This document shows positions 32,838-42,254 of a stretch of DNA of 64,000 nt, one piece after another (within the stretch, counting starts at the first letter, position 1; each line of letters begins with the position of its first letter). The translations under genes and the position numbers were made by a program. This stretch comes from Cohnella abietis (GTDB lineage Bacteria; Bacillota; Bacilli; Paenibacillales; Paenibacillaceae), in NCBI RefSeq assembly GCF_004295585.1, contig NZ_AP019400.1, forward strand, positions 6,995,028-7,059,027, given 5' to 3'. A model generated the notes under the pieces. It was not told the origin of the DNA. It worked only from the letters and a program-made list of their open reading frames with translations, and ran no database searches.

Positions 32838-32865
32838 ATACACATCGTGTCTTCCAGGCGGGATG

Positions 32866-33070
32866 TAGTAGTTGGTGAGTGCACGAGATGCAGTTGGTGG
32901 CTGTGGGCGAACTCAGGATGCTGACTGGTGGTGGTGTGTGGTATTCGGGATGCTAGTTGGTGACAGTGTGCAGTACTCGGAATGTGGTTGGTGGTGGTGT
33001 GTGGTATTTGGGATGCAGTTGGTGGCAGTGTGCAGTACTCGGAATGTGGTTGGTGGTGGGCTGTTCTACT
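32866..33070. repeat. G-rich (plus strand) degenerate minisatellite after purA
   Basis: Units of about 62-63 bp recur: GTGTGGTATTCGGGATGC at 32936 returns at 32999, and CAGTGTGCAGTACTCGGAAT at 32964 returns at 33026. The RNA-like (minus) strand is rich in CACCAAC and CACCACC and poor in G. Confidence 0.8.
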
Positions 33071-33086
33071 TTTTCTGGCATACCAA

Positions 33087-33127
33087 AAAGCCGTTCAGCG
33101 GAATGTTAGCATCCGCCAAACGGCTTT
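33087..33127 (-). terminator. intrinsic terminator of purA
   Basis: AAAGCCGTT / AACGGCTTT outer stem with an inner CGGA/TCCG stem. The minus strand continues with T after the stem. Confidence 0.85.
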
Positions 33128-33141
33128 CGACTTATATAGGA

Positions 33142-34431
33142 TTAAGCTTGATAGATAGGAACTACTTGATTCGTTTGCTCACGGTTACGGCCAACGGAGA
33201 AGATCGCGATCGGAATACCCGTAAGCTCTGTTACACGCTCAACGAATTTACGAGTCGCTTCTGGCAAATCGCTTAAAGTCTTAGCGTTTGAAATATCCTC
33301 GCTCCAGCCTGGCAGCTCCTCGTATACCGCTTCGCATTCTTCAAGCAGCTTAAGGTTAGCAGGATAGTGCTCCATCAGCTCGCCGCGGAATTTATAAGCC
33401 GTACAAATCTTAACTGTCTCAAGTCCAGTAAGCACATCCAGAGAGTTAAGTGACAGACCTGTAATTCCACTTACACGACGTGCATGTCTAACAACAACAG
33501 TATCAAACCAGCCCACACGACGTGGACGGCCAGTAACTGTACCATACTCATGTCCCTTGTCGCGGATCCATTGTCCAAGCTCATTGTTCAATTCAGTTGG
33601 GAAAGGTCCGTCCCCTACACGAGTTGTGTAAGCCTTAGCCACACCGATTACTTCTTTAATCTTCGAAGGACCAACGCCCGAGCCGATGCACACGCCACCT
33701 GCAGAAGGGTTAGAGCTCGTTACGTATGGATAAGTACCCTGATCGATGTCCAACATAACGCCTTGAGCACCTTCGAACAATACTTTCTTGCCCGCATCGA
33801 TAGCATCGTTAAGAATAACCGAAGTATCGGTTACGAAAGGACGAAGCAATTCAGCAAGCGCCAAGTAATCCTTAATGATGCTTTCAGCATCAAGTGGCTC
33901 ACCGTTGTACATCTGAATAATAACTTGGTTCTTATCTTCGATTATGCTGCGTGCTTTTTCTGCGAATGATTCAGGAATCATTAGATCCGCGATACGAATA
34001 CCGTTACGTGCAGCTTTGTCCATATAACAAGGGCCAATCCCTTTACGGGTTGTGCCGATTTTATTGTCAGCCTTACGGTCTTCCTCTAAAGCGTCGAGCA
34101 CAAGGTGATATGGCATAATAACGTGAGCACGATCACTGATTTTCAGATTATCCGTTGAAAATCCATTGTCGCGTATATATTGAATTTCCTCCACCAAAGC
34201 TCCCGGATTAATAACCATTCCGTTCCCAATGACGCACAATTTATTCTGGTTAAATATACCGGAAGGTACCATTGTTAATTTGTACTTTTTATTCTCTATG
34301 AGGATAGTATGTCCGGCGTTATTACCGCCTTGATACCGAGCAACAACATCTGCCTTCTCGGCTAGAAAATCTGTAATCTTACCTTTGCCTTCGTCTCCCC
34401 ATTGCGTACCTACAACAACGACTGTTGACAA
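33142..34431 (-). CDS. purA: adenylosuccinate synthetase PurA
   Basis: 429 residues from a TTG start at 34431, with GGAGGG about 7 nt upstream. This gives the canonical N-terminus MSTVVVVGTQWGDEGKGKIT and the family's normal length. In-frame codons upstream would add 16 unrelated residues. Motifs: the GDEGKGK P-loop-like site, GNNAGHT, TRKGIGP, VLFEGAQGVMLD and GRPRRVGWFD. It catalyses GTP-dependent condensation of IMP and aspartate in AMP synthesis. Monocistronic: upstream lies a PurR-box region, downstream its own terminator. Confidence 0.97.
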   Translation of the reverse strand: MSTVVVVGTQWGDEGKGKITDFLAEKADVVARYQGGNNAGHTILIENKKYKLTMVPSGIFNQNKLCVIGNGMVINPGALVEEIQYIRDNGFSTDNLKISDRAHVIMPYHLVLDALEEDRKADNKIGTTRKGIGPCYMDKAARNGIRIADLMIPESFAEKARSIIEDKNQVIIQMYNGEPLDAESIIKDYLALAELLRPFVTDTSVILNDAIDAGKKVLFEGAQGVMLDIDQGTYPYVTSSNPSAGGVCIGSGVGPSKIKEVIGVAKAYTTRVGDGPFPTELNNELGQWIRDKGHEYGTVTGRPRRVGWFDTVVVRHARRVSGITGLSLNSLDVLTGLETVKICTAYKFRGELMEHYPANLKLLEECEAVYEELPGWSEDISNAKTLSDLPEATRKFVERVTELTGIPIAIFSVGRNREQTNQVVPIYQA

Positions 34432-34515
34432 TACAATCCCTCCATCCGGAGTGTCTTCACACCGGCATGATAATGCCACCCGAAATCGCGAACGAGGCGA
34501 TCAGGCAGCATGATA

Positions 34516-34544
34516 AGTGTAGCAACTACGACTTTGGAAGTCAA
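34516..34544 (-). promoter_or_regulatory. purA promoter
   Basis: On the minus strand -35 TTGACT (34539-34544) and -10 TACACT (34516-34521) have a 17-bp spacer. Confidence 0.6.
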
Positions 34545-34547
34545 CGG

Positions 34548-34591
34548 AAAAACGAACAATGCCGCGACTGCCTAATTAATTGTTCGGAATT
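34548..34591. promoter_or_regulatory. paired PurR operator (PurBoxes) of purA
   Basis: PurBox 1 on the minus strand reads AATTCCGAACAAT (34579-34591), an exact fit to AWWWCCGAACWWT. PurBox 2 on the plus strand, AAAAACGAACAAT (34548-34560), has one mismatch. The two are inverted and 18 bp apart, immediately upstream of the -35. This is the arrangement by which PurR represses pur genes when PRPP is low. Confidence 0.75.
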
Positions 34592-34625
34592 CAGTCTAAC
34601 TTTTAGCCCAATAACCAGCGTCTGA

Positions 34626-35987
34626 CTAGGAAGCCTCATGAGATCGATCAAGGCTAACGAATTTATTATAATTTTTCAAAAATACAAGCTCAACGGTGCC
34701 GACGGGACCATTACGTTGCTTGGCAATGATAATCTCAATAATGTTTTTCTTCTCGGACTCTTTGTCGTAATAATCATCACGATATAAGAATGCAACGATA
34801 TCGGCATCTTGCTCAATCGATCCCGATTCCCGAAGATCTGACATCATTGGGCGCTTGTCTTGCCGTTGCTCTACTCCCCGCGATAGCTGTGACAGGGCAA
34901 TAACAGGAACCTCTAACTCACGCGCGATTTGCTTCAGCGTACGAGAAATCTCAGATACTTCCTGCTGACGATTCTCGCCGGCTTTGCCCCGCCCTTGAAT
35001 AAGCTGAAGGTAATCGATAAGAATCATACCGAGGCCCTTCTCCTTCTTGAGTCGGCGACATTTTGCCCGAATGTCTGATACCGTAATACCTGGTGTATCA
35101 TCGATGTAAATCTGAGCCTCGGACAAAGCACCAATCGCCATAGATAGCTTTTCCCAATCATCGCCTTCTAGATGCCCCGTTCTCATGCGTGTTGCGTCCA
35201 CGTTAGATTCCGCGCAGATAATCCGCTGAACAAGCTGAGGGGCTGACATCTCCAGACTGAAGATAGCGACGGTCTCTGTAGAGCGAACAGCTACATTCTG
35301 GGCAATGTTCAGGGCAAACGCCGTCTTACCTACCGATGGACGAGCTGCGACTATGATAAGGTCATTGGGCTGGAATCCATTTGTCATTTTATCCAGATCA
35401 ATAAACCCGGAAGGAATTCCTGATACCCCGCCCTTATGGTTATAGAGAAATTCAACCTTCTCGAATACTTCCATAAGAACGTCACGTATGCTGATGAAGC
35501 CAGTTGCACTCCGACGGCTCGAAATTTCCATAATCCGTGCCTCTGCATCATTTAGCAGAACGCCAACATCATCCTCTGTTGCATAACCATTGGAGACAAT
35601 TTGCGTAGCGGTACGAATTAGACGTCTGAGAATGGACTTCTCTTCTACGATCTGAGCATAGTATTCCACGTTTGCTGCAGTTGGAACCGAGTTTGCCAGC
35701 TTAGCCAAATACATGACCCCGCCGATCTCATCCATCTGCCCTAAATCCTGAAGACGAGCAGTTAAGGTTACGAGATCGATGGGTTCATTATCGTCATTGA
35801 GAGCCACCATACCGTCAAAAATGCGCTGATGGGAGACACTATAGAAATCTTCTGCTTTCAAGCGCTCCATCGATGTAATAAGCGCCTCAGATTCAAGCAG
35901 TATGGCACCAAGAACGGCTTGCTCCGCCTCCAGATTTTGCGGAGGTATGCGATCGTATACTAGCTGCTGATCCCCGTTTCCGTTCAT
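34626..35987 (-). CDS. dnaC: replicative DNA helicase (DnaC of B. subtilis, DnaB family)
   Basis: 453 residues. The N-terminal domain begins DRIPPQNLEAEQAVLGAILL. The C-terminal RecA domain holds Walker A ARPSVGKTAFALN, Walker B-like MILIDYLQLIQGRG, and the SLRESGSIEQDADIV-type motif (here DLRESGSIEQDADIVAFLYR). It is the hexameric 5'-3' helicase that unwinds the fork. It is only 4 bases downstream of rplI, in the conserved gdpP-rplI-dnaC order. Confidence 0.97.
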   Translation of the reverse strand: MNGNGDQQLVYDRIPPQNLEAEQAVLGAILLESEALITSMERLKAEDFYSVSHQRIFDGMVALNDDNEPIDLVTLTARLQDLGQMDEIGGVMYLAKLANSVPTAANVEYYAQIVEEKSILRRLIRTATQIVSNGYATEDDVGVLLNDAEARIMEISSRRSATGFISIRDVLMEVFEKVEFLYNHKGGVSGIPSGFIDLDKMTNGFQPNDLIIVAARPSVGKTAFALNIAQNVAVRSTETVAIFSLEMSAPQLVQRIICAESNVDATRMRTGHLEGDDWEKLSMAIGALSEAQIYIDDTPGITVSDIRAKCRRLKKEKGLGMILIDYLQLIQGRGKAGENRQQEVSEISRTLKQIARELEVPVIALSQLSRGVEQRQDKRPMMSDLRESGSIEQDADIVAFLYRDDYYDKESEKKNIIEIIIAKQRNGPVGTVELVFLKNYNKFVSLDRSHEAS

Positions 35988-35991
35988 TGGG

Positions 35992-36435
35992 CTATTCCTC
36001 CACGACTTGTACGTTTACCGTGCCCTTCACATCAGGATACAGCTTCACGGTTACTTTCGTTACACCTAATACACGGATAGGATCTTCCAGCTCGATTTTT
36101 CTTTTGTCGATCGTTATTTTATGAGCTTCCAATGCTTCCGCTATTTGCTTGCTTGTAATCGCGCCGAACAACCGTCCGCCTTCTCCTGCCTTCGCTTTAA
36201 TGACGATAGTCATCTCAGATAAGCGAGCGGCTAGAGCTTTAAACTCGTTCTTCTCTTCTTCCTTTTTCTTCTGGGCTGAAGCTACCTGCTGATCCAAAGT
36301 CTTCTTAGCTCCATCAGTTGCTATCTTTACAACGCCTTTAGGCAGCAAGAAATTACGCGCATAACCTTCGGATACCTCTTTAATTTCGCCCTTTTTCCCT
36401 TGGCCTTTAACATCCTGTAAGAAGATTACCTTCAT
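35992..36435 (-). CDS. rplI: 50S ribosomal protein L9
   Basis: 147 residues with the diagnostic N-terminal block MKVIFLQDVKGQGKKGEIKE followed by VSEGYARNFLLPKG, a long connecting helix and the C-terminal domain. It binds 23S rRNA at the base of the L1 stalk. Its ATG overlaps the gdpP stop (36432-36435), and dnaC follows within 4 bases. Confidence 0.97.
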   Translation of the reverse strand: MKVIFLQDVKGQGKKGEIKEVSEGYARNFLLPKGVVKIATDGAKKTLDQQVASAQKKKEEEKNEFKALAARLSEMTIVIKAKAGEGGRLFGAITSKQIAEALEAHKITIDKRKIELEDPIRVLGVTKVTVKLYPDVKGTVNVQVVEE

Positions 36436-38396
36436 TCAAATAAACCCTCTTCCTCTTCGAGATCTTTGAGTACTTGCTTTAATTTAACTGCTACATCGGC
36501 TACCGTTCCTTGAATCTGACAAGCAGCGTTCGTAAAATGTCCGCCGCCGCCAAGTCGTTCCATTACAATCTGTACATTGATCTGGCCTAGAGACCTTGCG
36601 CTAACCCCAACTGTGCCATCTGGTCGCAATCCAATAACGAATGAAGCCTTGATACCCGTCATATTGAGCAAAGTATCCGCTGCCTGCGCGATAAGTAGCT
36701 GTGGAAATTGTTTGCCCGTTTCAGCTACCGCTATTGCAATGCAATCCCGATAGGTTTCAGCGTTGCGAATAATTTCCGCTTTACGAATGTATTCCTCCAG
36801 ATCCTCTTTCAGCATGCGCTGAATGAGAACCGAATCGGCACCGTTACGGCGAAGAAATGAAGCAGCTTCAAAGGTTCGTGACCCTGTGCGGAAGGCAAAG
36901 CTTTTGGTATCTACTGTTATCCCTGCTAGTAACGCTGTAGCTTCTCTAACGTCGAGTACGACTCGCTCATGAATGTATTGCAGTAGCTCAGTAACAAGCT
37001 CGCATGTAGAGGAAGCATAAGGCTCCATATACACCAATACCGCATCATCTATGAATTCCTCACTGCGACGATGGTGGTCCACGATAACAATTCGATCAGT
37101 ACCTTGAAGAAGCTTCGGCTCTGCTACCATTGTTGCGCGATGCGTATCGACAACGACGGCGAGCGTTCTTTTGCCTATTAGGCCCATCGCATGCTCCGGT
37201 GAAACGAATCTCTTCATTAGCTTCTCGTCTTCCCTGAGCATATCCATCATTCGATGAATAGCAGGATTAACGCCTTCTAGTACGATAAAAGCTTCCTTGC
37301 CGTAAAGCTGCGCCGCCTTCATAATACCGATTGCTGCCCCTATGGCATCCATATCCGGCATTTTATGTCCCATGATGACGATATTGTCGCTTTCCTTAAT
37401 GAGGTCCCGTAACGCATGTGAGATTACCCGCGCACGAACACGCGTCCTTTTCTCAACGGCATTACTTTTCCCACCATAGAAGCTCTGACGCTGACCAAAT
37501 TTCACTACAGCCTGATCGCCTCCGCGTCCAAGTGCAATGTCCAAGCTCCCCTGCACCAAATGCCCAAGCTCGATAACATTGTCAGCGCCAGATGCAAAGC
37601 CGATACTTAAGGTCATCGGAAGCTTCTGTTCTATCGTAATCTCGCGCACATCATCCAATAGCTCGAAGCGAGATTGTTCAAGAGTCTTGAGTGTAATCTG
37701 ATTAGTAATAATCATATATCGATCTGAGGATAATCGGCGTAAAAATAACCCATACTTCTGGGACCATTCGTTAATCTCACCAGTCACCTTAGAGAGCATT
37801 AGCGCACGCTGCTGCTCATCCATTCCTTGAGCAACTTCTTCGAGATTATCCATCATAACAATCCCTAGCGCTAGCTTTTCTTCGTCATAGCGTTTCTTCA
37901 GTGTCCACCGCTCTGTAATATCCCAAACATAGAGATATCGCTCGTTGGCGCGGAGCAGCAGCTCATATACCCGACCGCCTATCGTAGCTTCAATAACCGA
38001 TTCCTTATCCTTGATCAGATGCTGGGGAACTGGAAAATGAGTAGTCAGCGGATCTCCAACAATTGAAGCTCGACCGATTACAGTTGCAATATAAGCATTA
38101 TGCCATTGAATTTCCTTGTCTTCGTTAAAAATAATAATACCAAAGGGAAGCTGTGCTATAACTTCATTACCAACATTCTTAATACGATGAGACAATGTTA
38201 AGACATAGTCGTTCAGATCATTGCGAAAGGCCTTCTCCGCGAGAATGCCATAAGCAGCAACAACCCCACCAAGCACTAATCCTAACAATCCGAACAGCCA
38301 TTGGTACCAAGCCAATGCTACGGTTAGCATGAAGATGAGCACAAGTGCCCATACGACATGCATACCGTGCCAACGCTGCACGAGAAACTTGGGCAT
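36432..38396 (-). CDS. gdpP: c-di-AMP phosphodiesterase GdpP
   Basis: 654 residues: two N-terminal helices (about 12-52), a PAS-like heme-binding region, a degenerate GGDEF domain (SDRYMIITN in place of a GGDEF loop), then DHH and DHHA1 domains. Catalytic features are GHKMPDMDAIG (about 342-352), VVVDTHR, and VDHHRR with the DHH triad at 440-442. GGGGHFTNAACQ binds substrate in DHHA1. It hydrolyses c-di-AMP to pApA, affecting potassium, wall and beta-lactam physiology. It heads the gdpP-rplI-dnaC unit. A CBS protein that might bind c-di-AMP is encoded 3.4 kb away. Confidence 0.96.
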   Translation of the reverse strand: MPKFLVQRWHGMHVVWALVLIFMLTVALAWYQWLFGLLGLVLGGVVAAYGILAEKAFRNDLNDYVLTLSHRIKNVGNEVIAQLPFGIIIFNEDKEIQWHNAYIATVIGRASIVGDPLTTHFPVPQHLIKDKESVIEATIGGRVYELLLRANERYLYVWDITERWTLKKRYDEEKLALGIVMMDNLEEVAQGMDEQQRALMLSKVTGEINEWSQKYGLFLRRLSSDRYMIITNQITLKTLEQSRFELLDDVREITIEQKLPMTLSIGFASGADNVIELGHLVQGSLDIALGRGGDQAVVKFGQRQSFYGGKSNAVEKRTRVRARVISHALRDLIKESDNIVIMGHKMPDMDAIGAAIGIMKAAQLYGKEAFIVLEGVNPAIHRMMDMLREDEKLMKRFVSPEHAMGLIGKRTLAVVVDTHRATMVAEPKLLQGTDRIVIVDHHRRSEEFIDDAVLVYMEPYASSTCELVTELLQYIHERVVLDVREATALLAGITVDTKSFAFRTGSRTFEAASFLRRNGADSVLIQRMLKEDLEEYIRKAEIIRNAETYRDCIAIAVAETGKQFPQLLIAQAADTLLNMTGIKASFVIGLRPDGTVGVSARSLGQINVQIVMERLGGGGHFTNAACQIQGTVADVAVKLKQVLKDLEEEEGLFE

Positions 38397-38469
38397 ATCC
38401 GCTTTCGCTCCCGTCTAATGGTGGTCGCTAAACCGCTCTAAACACAACACACCTTGTTCTTTCCTCACA

Positions 38470-39375
38470 CTATTTCACAAAAAATTTACGCATTGGAAAG
38501 GCTATGTCGAGCAAGCCAATAATATAAGCCGGGGGAAACAGCATTAGCGGTATACAGAATAGCAACGGAACCACTCTAGGCCATTTCTTAGTTTCTGCTA
38601 AGAAGAAGAAAAACCCTATCGCTTGAACCGTAAACACAAATCTTAGAATCGGCACAAGGTTTGTAATGGCAATTGACCAGTAGCCACTCGCGTCCTCTGA
38701 CATAGCGAAGCTGGCAATCATAGCAATTAAGTAATACATTACTAAGCTTCTAGGTGCTCTCCATGTACTCGCCTTCGGTAGGGATGGTGCTTCCAGACCG
38801 ACTGTACGAAACGCTAGTCGGGACAGTCCGTGTGTAATAACTGCTAACAGAAACGCTATGAGCAAGAGCAGCATAGGCAATGCCGTCATAATTAAATCGC
38901 TGAAAGTTTTGGCAGTATCTACAGCCCAACCAGCCTGTAAAACCCCGCCCGTCTCAATTTGCTTCAGACTTTCTGCTAAATACGAGCTGAACTCTGCTTT
39001 GAGATCAATATCGAACTGTACGGTGAAAATAAGCAGCACGATCAATAGCTGGGCCAGAACAACTACGGATCCGGTCGAGATAGCCGTACGTGCCTTCCCT
39101 CCCCTTTTGTAAATATACCCCATAGCTAATGATGGAATGAGGAAAAAGAAAGCGATACTCAGTACACCTTGTCCGTACCCACCGGCTAGAAAATATGCGA
39201 TTATCCCAATTAGGACAAGATGCACAATCATAAACTTTGGCTGTAACAAATTAAACAGAACAACGAAAGGGGTCATGACTAAGAAAATAGTCAATAACAT
39301 AAGCGGTGATGCAAATGTAACAATTAAAAGTAACGCTGCCACGCTCCAAGCCAGCGACTTTAAACTCATGTTCAA
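38470..39375 (-). CDS. yybS: DUF2232 polytopic membrane protein (YybS-like)
   Basis: About 301 residues with roughly eight hydrophobic helices and the DUF2232 arrangement of YybS, which lies beside gdpP in B. subtilis. The start is uncertain: GTG 39384, TTG 39378, TTG 39375 and ATG 39369 are all in frame. AGAGGTG lies 6 nt before TTG 39375, so I use that. The upstream 42-codon gene overlaps this start region, suggesting translational coupling. The family is related to ECF transporter S components by fold; its substrate is unknown. Confidence 0.85.
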   Translation of the reverse strand: MNMSLKSLAWSVAALLLIVTFASPLMLLTIFLVMTPFVVLFNLLQPKFMIVHLVLIGIIAYFLAGGYGQGVLSIAFFFLIPSLAMGYIYKRGGKARTAISTGSVVVLAQLLIVLLIFTVQFDIDLKAEFSSYLAESLKQIETGGVLQAGWAVDTAKTFSDLIMTALPMLLLLIAFLLAVITHGLSRLAFRTVGLEAPSLPKASTWRAPRSLVMYYLIAMIASFAMSEDASGYWSIAITNLVPILRFVFTVQAIGFFFFLAETKKWPRVVPLLFCIPLMLFPPAYIIGLLDIAFPMRKFFVK

Positions 39376-39380
39376 CAAAT

Positions 39381-39509
39381 TCACCTCTTGCGGATATGTT
39401 CGGACTTATGTCCTTCTTTTCTAAGTTTAGCTAGCTTGTCCGCAATGGCATTGTCCATATTCCGATAGACATCCTCAATAGTTGAACCTATATCCGTGTC
39501 CCGTTCCAT
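39381..39509 (-). CDS. 42-residue small protein coupled to yybS
   Basis: MERDTDIGSTIEDVYRNMDN followed by AIADKLAKLRKEGHKSEHIRKR, a charged, helical mini-protein. GGGAGGAA precedes ATG 39509, and the stop overlaps the start region of yybS. The strong ribosome site and tight coupling support a real gene. I know no family for it. Confidence 0.6.
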   Translation of the reverse strand: MERDTDIGSTIEDVYRNMDNAIADKLAKLRKEGHKSEHIRKR

Positions 39510-39659
39510 CGCTGTTCCTCCCTACGAGTCAACTCATTAATTGAAGTAGAAGCTCGGAAAGCTACAATCTTCATTATATCATAAAATCAGGAACAGACAC
39601 CAAGCAACCCTTACCTTAACCCGGACTATACAATTAGAGTGGCTCCACTGTTCCTAGGA

Positions 39660-39768
39660 AAAAGTATGGCTAAACCTGCGCGAGATGGAGGGGAAGCGAT
39701 TTAGACATAGAATGTATGGTTAATCGTGCGTGGCATGGGGGTTGGAGGGCTTTAGACATAATATGCAA
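39660..39768. repeat. G-rich (plus strand) 50-bp minisatellite after the amidohydrolase gene
   Basis: Two units starting TATGGCTAAACC (39665) and TATGGTTAATCG (39715), each ending TTTAGACATA, 50 bp apart. The TATGG(C/T)TAA start recalls the 51-bp array at 12158-12617. It lies directly beyond the terminator at 39774-39808. Confidence 0.65.
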
Positions 39769-39773
39769 AAAAA

Positions 39774-39808
39774 AGAACACCCGCTCACTCCCAAGCTAAG
39801 GTGTTCTT
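39774..39808 (-). terminator. intrinsic terminator of the amidohydrolase gene
   Basis: AAGAACACC / GGTGTTCTT stem with a run of T on the minus strand. Confidence 0.85.
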
Positions 39809-39816
39809 CCACTTAT

Positions 39817-41784
39817 TTATTTGTTCAGAGTCAATTGGTTGCCGTCTTTGTTTAGCTTCCAGCCATGAGCTTTCAGAGCGGATAGCGAAACATAATTACG
39901 ATCCCCGATGGATAATAGCTCAGATTGTACGCCATCATCCCAAACTAGAGTGTAACCACGCTCCAGCATCAATTGTCCAACTTCCGGCTTCGGAATGCTA
40001 ACTTCTGTCGACTTAGCGCCGCCACTGGCTGTAGCCTGATGCTTTACCTTGTCCCACGTTACTGTATAACCATGAGCATTCAACTCTTCTATATCTACGT
40101 AGTTCGCGCTTCTATATTCAACTACTGGCACTTGGCTGCTTTCCCACAGTAGGGTTGCTCCCCCTGCCTTCACACGCAGGAATTCGCTCTTCATAGGTTG
40201 TCCAGCACGAATGTCCTTGTGGATACCTTCTCCATCGAGCGCAACCTGTCCATCCACAAGTACATATTCAATTCCCGCAGATACGATTTCTGGTTTATCC
40301 ACTGTGGACATGTCGCTAATCTTGTCGTAGTCGAAGACCACAATGTCAGCGTCCATTCCTTTGGCAATCCGGCCCTTCTTCTGCAAAGCAGGGGATTGCT
40401 TCTCTAGACGTTGAGCAGGCATGAGTGACATCTTCGCAATCGCATCGGAGAGAGAGATGACCCCTTCTTTCCTCACATAAAGACCAACTGTTCTAGCGAA
40501 TGTTCCTGATGCCCTTGGGTGGTTGTTGAAACCTGGCTCAAGAATCGCATCACTGCCGATCATAACGTAAGGTGCTTTTATAGAGTCAATGACATCCTGC
40601 TTAGGTATCGCATACGCAACAGCCAGCTTACCTTGCTGTTGATATTTGCGGAAAGTCTCAGCCGTGAGCCTTTCCTTCGTTCCGGCAATCTGCAGATCAT
40701 TATAAGTAATTCGGAAACGCTCCTGCCAGCCCTCATCGAACCGAGCTGAGTTCAAGTATGTTCCCCAGTAATCATAGGGATAAATACATGATGTGATGTC
40801 CAATCCTTCCGCTATCGCATCGGATACCATCTTAAGCGACTGCGTCATGGAAAACGTTCCACCCGTGCTATTAATGTGATCAATATGAACAGCTGCTCCA
40901 GATGCTCTGGCATAGCCTATCAATTCATTGAGTGCATCAATATTCGTTCCTGGCTCTTGCATATCGGAATATCTCGCGTGGAAATAGACAGGTACATTAT
41001 ATTCGTGCGCCAGCTTCATCAGAGGCAATATTTCTTTATCGTTGACGCCAGGCACATACTCTAGACTGAACGAGATGCCAAGCGCTCCGTTGTTTAGAGC
41101 TTTCTCTGCTTGATTAACCAATGTCTGAGTCTGCTCAGGCTTTGCCGTATCGTACCGGCTCAGCTTGAACTGGTTACGCGCTTGCGTGTAAAAGAAGGAC
41201 GCACCGAAATGAACAGGTGTTCTGTTGCGAACATAATACGGATACCATTTTTCCGGGCTAGACGTCCCACCGTGCATAGCGATATTCGTTGTCACACCAT
41301 CGGCGATCTTATTCCATACGCCAACAGGATTGGGATCATACGATAGATTATCGATAAACCCCGGAGACACAACCAAGCCCGTAGCATCGATTTCTCTCTT
41401 GCCCTTAAGCTTCTGGTCTGTGACTAGCATAATTTGACTGCCTTGAATGGCTACATTGAGCCCTTCTCGGTCTAACTTCGTCTCAGGGTTAATGACTCGA
41501 CCATTAGAGATTACGATATCGTAAACTTTATCAAGCTCCGAAGACGTTGGTTGGTCAAGCACAACCTCTTCAGCTACTGGGGCTGAAGGATCACCCGAAG
41601 GCTTGGCAGCTCCTTTAGAATGCGTGCTGTTGGCACTTGGACCTGAAAGCGATGGATCGGGATCCTTCCCGCCTCCGAACAATGCTGTTCCTGCCCATAC
41701 ACCTCCGGCGATAATAACTAGGGCAAAGAAAACCAGAATCGGGAACCTCTTGCGATTACGTGGCTTGCGCTGGTTGTAGCTCAT
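39817..41784 (-). CDS. membrane-anchored amidohydrolase (D-aminoacylase-like) with copper-amine-oxidase-type repeats
   Basis: 655 residues from ATG 41784 (GGAGG about 6 nt upstream). A basic N-terminus and one helix (about 15-35) anchor it. A Ser/Pro-rich linker leads to an amidohydrolase domain of the N-acyl-D-amino-acid deacylase group (VISNGRVINPETKLDREGLN to DADIVVFDYDKI). The C-terminus has two copper-amine-oxidase-N-like repeats (NYVDIEELNAHGYTVTWD; NYVSLSALKAHGWKL). The usual PGFIDxHxH strand reads PGFIDNLSYDP, so the first metal-binding His pair is missing. Later candidate ligands (VYFHARYSD, HIDHINST, IGSD) remain. It may therefore have altered metal use, or no hydrolase activity. 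Confidence 0.8.
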   Translation of the reverse strand: MSYNQRKPRNRKRFPILVFFALVIIAGGVWAGTALFGGGKDPDPSLSGPSANSTHSKGAAKPSGDPSAPVAEEVVLDQPTSSELDKVYDIVISNGRVINPETKLDREGLNVAIQGSQIMLVTDQKLKGKREIDATGLVVSPGFIDNLSYDPNPVGVWNKIADGVTTNIAMHGGTSSPEKWYPYYVRNRTPVHFGASFFYTQARNQFKLSRYDTAKPEQTQTLVNQAEKALNNGALGISFSLEYVPGVNDKEILPLMKLAHEYNVPVYFHARYSDMQEPGTNIDALNELIGYARASGAAVHIDHINSTGGTFSMTQSLKMVSDAIAEGLDITSCIYPYDYWGTYLNSARFDEGWQERFRITYNDLQIAGTKERLTAETFRKYQQQGKLAVAYAIPKQDVIDSIKAPYVMIGSDAILEPGFNNHPRASGTFARTVGLYVRKEGVISLSDAIAKMSLMPAQRLEKQSPALQKKGRIAKGMDADIVVFDYDKISDMSTVDKPEIVSAGIEYVLVDGQVALDGEGIHKDIRAGQPMKSEFLRVKAGGATLLWESSQVPVVEYRSANYVDIEELNAHGYTVTWDKVKHQATASGGAKSTEVSIPKPEVGQLMLERGYTLVWDDGVQSELLSIGDRNYVSLSALKAHGWKLNKDGNQLTLNK

Positions 41785-41813
41785 CCGTTCCTCCAAGGTT
41801 GTACAATATTTTC

Positions 41814-42254
41814 CTAATTTCCCCTCTTCAACTGTTTCTCATTTGATCCGAAGGGCAGGAGCAGCTTCTCACAATAATCAATGATGTCGCTCCTCCTCAC
41901 AATACCAATAAAGCGATTCATGTCATCAACTACCGGAACGAAGTTCTGGGTTTTGGCTAACGAAATCAAATCTTCCATATTCGCATCTATTCGTACAGCA
42001 AGATTATTCATTCTTAACGGAACATCGCAAAGAGATACTCGATGTAGCTGATCAAAATTAAGCTCGGGGTGGCTCTTCAAGTACCAGAGAATATCACCCT
42101 CCGTCACTGTTGACTTGTACTCACCCGTTTCGCTTATGACAGGAACTGCTGTATAACGGTAACGCTCCATTCGTTCCAGCGTTTGACGCAATGTGGCGTC
42201 CTCACTGACGATCATTACTTCTTGTTTAGGTAATAGAAAAAATGCTACGTTCAA
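41814..42254 (-). CDS. CBS-domain protein (YkuL/DarB-like)
   Basis: 146 residues consisting of two CBS motifs: about 8-65 (LPKQEVMIVSEDATLRQTLE, TAVPVISETGEYKSTVTEGD) and 75-135 (VPVVDDMNRFIGIVRRSDII). It matches the size of B. subtilis YkuL (DarB), a c-di-AMP-sensing protein that controls Rel. Whether this one binds c-di-AMP cannot be read from sequence. It lies immediately upstream (29 bases) of the amidohydrolase gene and may be co-transcribed with it. Confidence 0.8.
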   Translation of the reverse strand: MNVAFFLLPKQEVMIVSEDATLRQTLERMERYRYTAVPVISETGEYKSTVTEGDILWYLKSHPELNFDQLHRVSLCDVPLRMNNLAVRIDANMEDLISLAKTQNFVPVVDDMNRFIGIVRRSDIIDYCEKLLLPFGSNEKQLKRGN

